A program made the translations under genes and the position numbers. Positions 7,170 through 10,730 of a DNA stretch of 10,730 bases are shown in pieces (position 1 is the first letter of the stretch; each line of letters starts with the position of its first letter). This DNA comes from Desulfuromonadales bacterium (GTDB lineage Bacteria > Desulfobacterota > Desulfuromonadia > Geobacterales > Pseudopelobacteraceae): contig JAATGX010000099.1 of the NCBI GenBank assembly GCA_015688915.1, positions 1 to 10,730 of the forward strand, given 5' to 3'. Below the pieces are notes generated by a model. The model made no database searches, had not been told where the DNA came from, and saw only the letters and a list, made by a program, of their open reading frames with translations.

Positions 7170-9059
7170 ATGCCATTTATCCCCACGACAGTGGAAGAGA
7201 TGCGCCGGCGCGGCTGGGCCGAGCTGGACGTCATCTTCGTCTCCGGGGATGCGTACATCGACCATCCCGCTTTTGGTGTGCCGCTCCTCGCCCGCTGGCT
7301 GGAGGCCCACGGTTTCCGGGTGGGGATCATCGCCCAGCCGGCCTGGCGCTCCAAGGACCCGTTCATGGCCCTGGGGCGGCCGCGCCTGTTCTTCGCGGTC
7401 TCGTCCGGGGCCATGGATTCCATGGTGGCCCACTACACCCCGGCCCGCAAGCTGCGCCACGACGACGCCTATACACCGGGCAACCGCCACGGCGCCCGCC
7501 CCAATCGCGCCGTTATCATCTACACCTCCCGCCTGAAAGAAGCCTACAAGGACGTGCCGGTGGTGATCGGCGGCATCGAGGCCTCGCTGCGCCGCTTTGC
7601 CCACTATGATTTTTGGGAGGACAAGGTACGGCGCTCGATCCTGTTCGACGCCAAGGCGGATTTGCTGATCTACGGCATGGCCGAGCGGCCGCTGCTGGAG
7701 GTGGCGGAACGGATGCGTTCCGGCGAGTGCATGGCGGATATTCGGGATGTGCGGGGCACATGCCGGATTGGGCGGGAGGTGCCCCCTCACCCGGCCTTCG
7801 GCCACCCCCTCCCTCAGGGAGAGGGGGTGGGGGTGAGGGAAATCCCCACCTTTGAAGAGATTTCTACCGACAAACTGAAATTCGCCGAGGCGTTCCGGTT
7901 GGCCAGCCGCGAACAGAACCCCTACAGCGCACGGACCCTTCTCCAGCGGCACGGCGACCGCGCCCTTGTCTGCAATTCCCCGGCCTTTCCGCTTTCCGAA
8001 ACCGAGATGGATGCCGTCTATGCCCTCCCTTTCGAGAAGGCCCCCCATCCGTGCTACCAGCAGCCGGTCCCGGCCTGGGAGCAGATCAAGACCTCCATCA
8101 CCAGCCACCGGGGCTGCTTCGGCGGCTGCGCCTTCTGCGCCATCAGCATGCACCAGGGCAAGCTGATCCAGTCCCGCAGCGAATCATCGGTGATTGCCGA
8201 GATCGACCGGCTTGCCCGCCAGCCGTGGTTTCGCGGCAGCATCAGCGACATCGGCGGCCCGACCGCCAACATGTACGGTCTTGCCTGTGGTAACGACGAG
8301 GCGATGCGGAACTGCCGGAAGGAAAGCTGCATCTTTCCCTCGGTCTGCACACATCTCGAAACCAGCGGCAAGCGGGCTGCGGACCTGCTGCTGAAAGCCC
8401 GCAACCGCGCCGGGGTGAAACAGGTGGCGGTCTCGTCCGGGGTGCGCTACGATCTGCTGGAGAGGCAACCGGAGTATTTCCGCGAACTCGTGGGGCATCA
8501 TGTCAGCGGACTGCTCAAGGTTGCCCCGGAACATCTTGTGGAACATGTCACGACGTTGATGCGTAAGCCGGGTGGAAAGGCGTTCGAGGTCTTCATGCGC
8601 CATTTCGAGGACGAAAGCGCCCGCATCGGCAAGCGTCAGCATGTCGTTCCTTATCTGATCTCCGGACATCCCGGCTGCACCCTGGCCGATATGCTGGAGT
8701 TGGCGCTCCTGCTCAAGGGGCTGGGGTTGAAGGTGGAGCAGGTCCAGGACTTCACTCCCACCCCCGGCACCCTCTCCACCTGCATGTTTTATACGGGGAT
8801 CGATCCGGATAGCGGGAAGAGGGTATATGTTCCGGCCGGCGACCGGGAAAAGGGGCTGCAAAAGGCGCTGCTGCTCTGGCATCAGCCGGAACAGCGCACC
8901 AAGGTGTTGGAGGCGCTTGGGAAACTGGGACGAGAGGATATGGCGGGAATGCTGTTGACGGGATATGGTGGAGCGCCCGGTGGCGTACGGGTGGATTCGG
9001 GACGAAGAGCGCACGATATACGGCAAGGCAAAAAAGCTCCACCCGCCAAGCGCAGATAG
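7170..9059 (+). CDS. YgiQ-family radical SAM protein with in-frame palindromic insertion
   Basis: The 629-residue protein belongs to the YgiQ (UPF0313) family of radical SAM proteins, whose reaction is unknown. It has the N-terminal family domain (GWAELDVIFVSGDAYIDHPAFG, residues about 15-36; VVIGGIEASLRRFAHYDFW), then the radical SAM core with the cluster motif C316-x3-C320-x2-C323 (RGCFGGCAFC), and a C-terminal DUF3362-like part (QVQDFTPTPGTLSTCMFYTG) ending in a basic, probably disordered tail. Known members run from roughly 600 to 740 residues. Residues 205-222 (PPHPAFGHPLPQGEGVGV) are encoded by a palindromic repeat and look like an insertion just before the conserved IPTFEEISTDKLKFAEAF segment; the cluster motif and core are untouched. 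The start lies five bases after argC with no good ribosome binding site, suggesting translational coupling. A bidirectional terminator follows. Confidence 0.93.
   Translation: MPFIPTTVEEMRRRGWAELDVIFVSGDAYIDHPAFGVPLLARWLEAHGFRVGIIAQPAWRSKDPFMALGRPRLFFAVSSGAMDSMVAHYTPARKLRHDDAYTPGNRHGARPNRAVIIYTSRLKEAYKDVPVVIGGIEASLRRFAHYDFWEDKVRRSILFDAKADLLIYGMAERPLLEVAERMRSGECMADIRDVRGTCRIGREVPPHPAFGHPLPQGEGVGVREIPTFEEISTDKLKFAEAFRLASREQNPYSARTLLQRHGDRALVCNSPAFPLSETEMDAVYALPFEKAPHPCYQQPVPAWEQIKTSITSHRGCFGGCAFCAISMHQGKLIQSRSESSVIAEIDRLARQPWFRGSISDIGGPTANMYGLACGNDEAMRNCRKESCIFPSVCTHLETSGKRAADLLLKARNRAGVKQVAVSSGVRYDLLERQPEYFRELVGHHVSGLLKVAPEHLVEHVTTLMRKPGGKAFEVFMRHFEDESARIGKRQHVVPYLISGHPGCTLADMLELALLLKGLGLKVEQVQDFTPTPGTLSTCMFYTGIDPDSGKRVYVPAGDREKGLQKALLLWHQPEQRTKVLEALGKLGREDMAGMLLTGYGGAPGGVRVDSGRRAHDIRQGKKAPPAKRR
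7782..7839. repeat. Palindromic repeat element inside ygiQ coding sequence
   Basis: This 58-base stretch folds as an outer stem enclosing two hairpins. The outer stem is CCCTCACCC (7784-7792) with GGGTGAGGG (7831-7839). The first inner hairpin is GGCC-TTC-GGCC (7793-7803). The second is CCACCCC then CTCCC, loop TCA, then GGGAG, one unpaired A and GGGGTGG (7802-7830); the two share bases 7802-7803, so only one can use them. The sequence is much more C-rich on one side and G-rich on the other than its neighbours. It is read in frame with no stop. From memory, CCCTCACCC...GGGTGAGGG palindromes are dispersed in many proteobacterial genomes and give PHP-x-LPQGEG peptides when translated; this was not checked here. 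Confidence 0.8.
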
Positions 9060-9067
9060 CAAGCAAC

Positions 9068-9103
9068 AAAAAAAGCCCGCTGAACTCTTCAGCGGGCTTT
9101 TTT
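9068..9103. terminator. Bidirectional intrinsic terminator between ygiQ and cspA-like gene
   Basis: A perfect stem pairs AAAAGCCCGCTGAA (9071-9084) with TTCAGCGGGCTTTT (9088-9101) around the loop CTC, and A/T pairs extend it to 9068 and 9103. The T run on the right serves rightward ygiQ transcription. The A run on the left becomes a T run for the leftward cold-shock gene, whose stop codon is at 9124. One hairpin therefore probably ends both convergent transcripts. Confidence 0.93.
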
Positions 9104-9123
9104 ACTGGATACCGGCATCAGTC

Positions 9124-9327
9124 TTACTTTGTTTTCTGGAAGTTGGAAGCCTGAAGCCCTTTGGGGCCTTGGGTGATGTCGAAGGTGACCGCGTCGCCTT
9201 CCGCGAGGGACTTGAAGCCTTCCGACTGGATAGCCGAGAAGTGAACGAACACATCCTCGCCGCCTTCCTGCTCGATGAAACCGAACCCCTTGGTGTCGTT
9301 AAACCATTTAACCTTGCCCTGTGCCAT
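9124..9327 (-). CDS. Cold-shock domain protein (CspA family)
   Basis: This 67-residue protein is a single cold-shock domain, an OB-fold that binds single-stranded RNA and DNA and melts mRNA structure. Both RNA-binding motifs are intact: RNP1 in KGFGFIEQ (residues 13-20) and RNP2 VFVHF (26-30). The opening GKVKWFNDTKGFGFI and the end GPKGLQASNF are standard. A consensus AAGGAGGT lies 6 bases before the ATG, consistent with strong expression. The gene stands alone, with its own promoter near 9479-9506, a leader of about 145 bases, and a shared terminator downstream. Whether it is induced by cold or is a constitutive or growth-phase paralogue cannot be told from the protein, so I give no numbered csp symbol. 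Confidence 0.97.
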   Translation of the reverse strand: MAQGKVKWFNDTKGFGFIEQEGGEDVFVHFSAIQSEGFKSLAEGDAVTFDITQGPKGLQASNFQKTK

Positions 9328-9472
9328 TTTCCTACCTCCTTTTTTTCTCCGGACCTTCGCCGGAACTAGTTAGATACCGCTTAAGTTTCCGGAGTCTGAT
9401 GCAGGAAAACCGCCAAGCCTGGTCAAACATGTTACTTCAACGTTCTGCAAAAACGTCCGAAACTTGCTGCCC
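9328..9472 (-). promoter_or_regulatory. Long 5' leader of the cold-shock gene with alternative pairings
   Basis: The predicted transcript has about 145 untranslated bases, similar in scale to the leaders of known cold-shock genes. Near the start codon two pairings compete: a local hairpin, TCCGG (9364-9360) with CCGGA (9352-9348), and a longer-range one, CTCCGGA (9394-9388) with TCCGGAG (9353-9347). Outside the latter, TTTTCCTGC (9409-9401) can pair, with one G-U, with GTAGGAAAA (9335-9327), which includes the first base of the start codon. The ribosome binding site (9342-9336) lies in the internal loop between the two helices. A temperature-dependent switch is an inference from pairing alone. 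Confidence 0.4.
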
Positions 9473-9478
9473 GTGTCG

Positions 9479-9506
9479 TTTATCACAGGCCAGAAGGGCG
9501 TGTCAA
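9479..9506 (-). promoter_or_regulatory. Candidate sigma-70 promoter for the cold-shock gene
   Basis: On the minus strand a perfect TTGACA (9506-9501) is followed after 16 bases by GATAAA (9484-9479), which matches the -10 consensus at four of six positions. The spacer ends in TGT, so a TG-n extended -10 element is also present. Transcription would start near 9472. The promoter lies 15 bases beyond the mlaC stop codon, and this makes the cold-shock gene independent of the mlaC transcript. Confidence 0.6.
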
Positions 9507-9521
9507 GCAATTTTAATCGTG

Positions 9522-10112
9522 TCATGGCGCCTTAAGTTCATCGGATTTGGTCTGTAGTTTTTTCACCAATTCGGGGTAGCCGTTGGCGGTGATGATCCGG
9601 TTGAACTGGCTGCGGTAGTTGGAGACCAGGCTGACCCCCTCGATGACCACATCATAGACCACCCAGGCGCCGTTCGCGTTCGTCAGCCGATAATCCAGGG
9701 AAAACTCGTCCCGTTTGGCCGTGACCACCTTGGACCGGACCTCGGCGTAGCCGCCGTCCAGGGTTTCCTTGATGTACACGATCTTCTCGTTGTTGTAGGA
9801 CTCGATCTTCCCCGCATAGGAGTTTTCCAAAAGAGTGGCGAACAGATCGGTGAACTGCTTCCTCTCCGCCGGGGTACGCTGGTTCCAGTGCTTGCCGAGA
9901 GAACGTTTGGCCATCTCACCATAGTCGAAAATGGCGCCGATGGCCTTTTTGAGCGCCTGGCGACGCTTTTGCTCATGTTTTTTCATGTCCTTGTCGGCAA
10001 CGATGCGGACTACCTCGTCCACGGTCTTTTTTACCTCGTCCGTCGGGGCGGCAAAGGCATGTGCGGCCAGGAATATCCCGGTCAGCGTCATGAGGGTGAT
10101 ACGTTTCAGCAT
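9522..10112 (-). CDS. mlaC: MlaC/Ttg2D-family periplasmic phospholipid-binding protein
   Basis: MlaC-type proteins carry phospholipids across the periplasm between the outer membrane and the inner-membrane MlaFEDB ABC transporter. The 196-residue protein begins with a Sec signal peptide (LKR, hydrophobic core, cleavage after AFA at residue 21). Family traits include ALKKAIGAIFDYGEMAKRSLG, WNQRTPAERKQFTDLFATLLENSYAGKI, and the late WVVYDVVIEGVSLVSNYRSQF, which strongly marks the MlaC (Ttg2D) fold. A GGGAGG lies 4 bases before the ATG and overlaps the stop region of the TolC-like gene 9 bases upstream, so the two are likely co-transcribed. The transporter subunits would be expected further upstream, beyond the right edge. 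In Geobacter-like bacteria the direction of lipid flow for such systems is not settled. Confidence 0.93.
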   Translation of the reverse strand: MLKRITLMTLTGIFLAAHAFAAPTDEVKKTVDEVVRIVADKDMKKHEQKRRQALKKAIGAIFDYGEMAKRSLGKHWNQRTPAERKQFTDLFATLLENSYAGKIESYNNEKIVYIKETLDGGYAEVRSKVVTAKRDEFSLDYRLTNANGAWVVYDVVIEGVSLVSNYRSQFNRIITANGYPELVKKLQTKSDELKAP

Positions 10113-10121
10113 GATTCCTCC

Positions 10122-10730
10122 CTATTCTTTTCCGTTCGCCAGGGGTGGTTCGCCGCTGGCGTACTCCAGGCTTGCCCTGGCGACACGGTAATTATAGACG
10201 GACTGGAAATAGGCGGCCCGCATGCGGGCATAGGCCTGGAGCGCATCGAATATCTCCTTGGCCGGTCCCACGCCGAAGTCGAAGTTGGCAAGTGCCGCCA
10301 CGGCCCATTTTTTGGCGTTGGTATAGGCTGACTTGGTGGCTGCTGCGCTGTTCTCCGCCTCTTGCGACTCCAGGTAGAACTTCTTGATCTGCAGGGGATG
10401 TTGGCGTCGGCAAACTCACGGGTAGCGAGCAGGCGATTATACTGGGCCCGTTCCCCGGCCACCTTGGAACCGGTAATGCCGAAGTCCAGCTTCCAGCGTG
10501 CACCCAGGGCCGCCCCGCCGCCTGAGTGTTTGAACGGGTCGTAGATGTAGGGGTTGTTGATGCGGTCCCGGTCGGCGGCGTATGCCCAGGAGAACATCCC
10601 GGCCAGGAAGATGTCGGGATAATAGTTGGCCTTGGCCGCCTCGACCAGGGCGGAGCGGGCCTTGAGCCCTTCGGAGATCTGCCTGAACTCGGGCCGCCGG
10701 CCGCGGGCTTTATCCACGTATGTCTCATAA
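10122..10730 (-). pseudogene. TolC-family outer-membrane protein, C-terminal part, with a one-base frameshift
   Basis: This is the 3' end of a gene for a TolC-like outer-membrane channel; the start lies beyond the right edge. The visible part starts YETYVDKARGRRPEFRQIS and includes AAKANYYPDIFLAG, the alpha-barrel repeat pattern with outer-membrane strands typical of the OEP (outer membrane efflux) family. After ...REFADANIP the frame breaks. The next base frame resumes with LQIKKFYLESQEAENSA and continues sensibly to ...LEYASGEPPLANGKE and a TAG at 10124-10122. The break coincides with a run of four G (10394-10397 on the plus strand), and adding one G restores a single frame. Unrepaired, the first frame would run out of phase to 10106, overlapping mlaC. 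Either a real recent mutation or a sequencing or assembly error is possible. Its place directly before mlaC suggests a lipid-transport operon with its own outer-membrane component. Confidence 0.8.

Noticed and set aside
7167..8153. 328-residue minus-strand open frame opposite ygiQ
   Set aside because: Antisense shadow of a gene with an intact radical SAM motif.
8184..9062. 292-residue minus-strand open frame opposite the 3' part of ygiQ
   Set aside because: Antisense shadow; no start signal, and it crosses the terminator side of the ygiQ gene.

Overview
The window looks like the chromosome of a mesophilic, GC-rich Deltaproteobacterium (Desulfuromonadota), most likely a Geobacter or close relative. 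This rests on the order gatC / rplM-rpsI-argC, a GatCAB amidotransferase operon, a Gram-negative envelope gene set (LolA, MlaC, TolC-like) and the overall codon style. The genus is an inference from remembered gene order and was not checked by a search. Almost all of the window is ordinary core genome. I did not find a new multi-gene system such as a defence island, CRISPR array, prophage or secondary-metabolite cluster. The unusual material is in small non-coding or inserted sequences.

Layout: positions 1-4996 are a minus-strand, probably co-transcribed block, read right to left as gatC, gatA, gatB, lolA, yajQ, rimO (rimO is cut by the left edge). Its genes serve charging of tRNA-Asn/Gln by transamidation, outer-membrane lipoprotein transport, a nucleotide-binding YajQ protein and ribosomal protein S12 modification. 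Most gaps are 12-24 bases. The exception is a 202-base gap between gatA and gatB that holds a MITE-like inverted-repeat element. A divergent intergenic region (4997-5195) carries candidate promoters for both directions. Rightward come rplM-rpsI, a strong intrinsic terminator, argC (arginine synthesis) and a YgiQ-family radical SAM gene five bases behind argC. The YgiQ gene carries an in-frame palindromic repeat that adds about 18 residues to the protein. A terminator hairpin at 9068-9103 works in both orientations and separates ygiQ from the convergent cold-shock gene. That gene has its own promoter and a leader of about 145 bases with alternative base-pairing possibilities. Upstream of it on the minus strand lie mlaC and the 3' part of a TolC-family gene, which look like the end of an Mla/Ttg2-type lipid-transport operon. 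The TolC-like reading frame is broken by an apparent one-base loss in a short G run.

The genes fall into three functional groups: translation (gatCAB, rplM, rpsI, rimO), envelope maintenance (lolA, mlaC, tolC-like) and single metabolic or stress genes (argC, ygiQ, cspA, yajQ). The points most worth checking are the repeat inside ygiQ, the repeat inside the gat operon, the cspA leader and the tolC frameshift.
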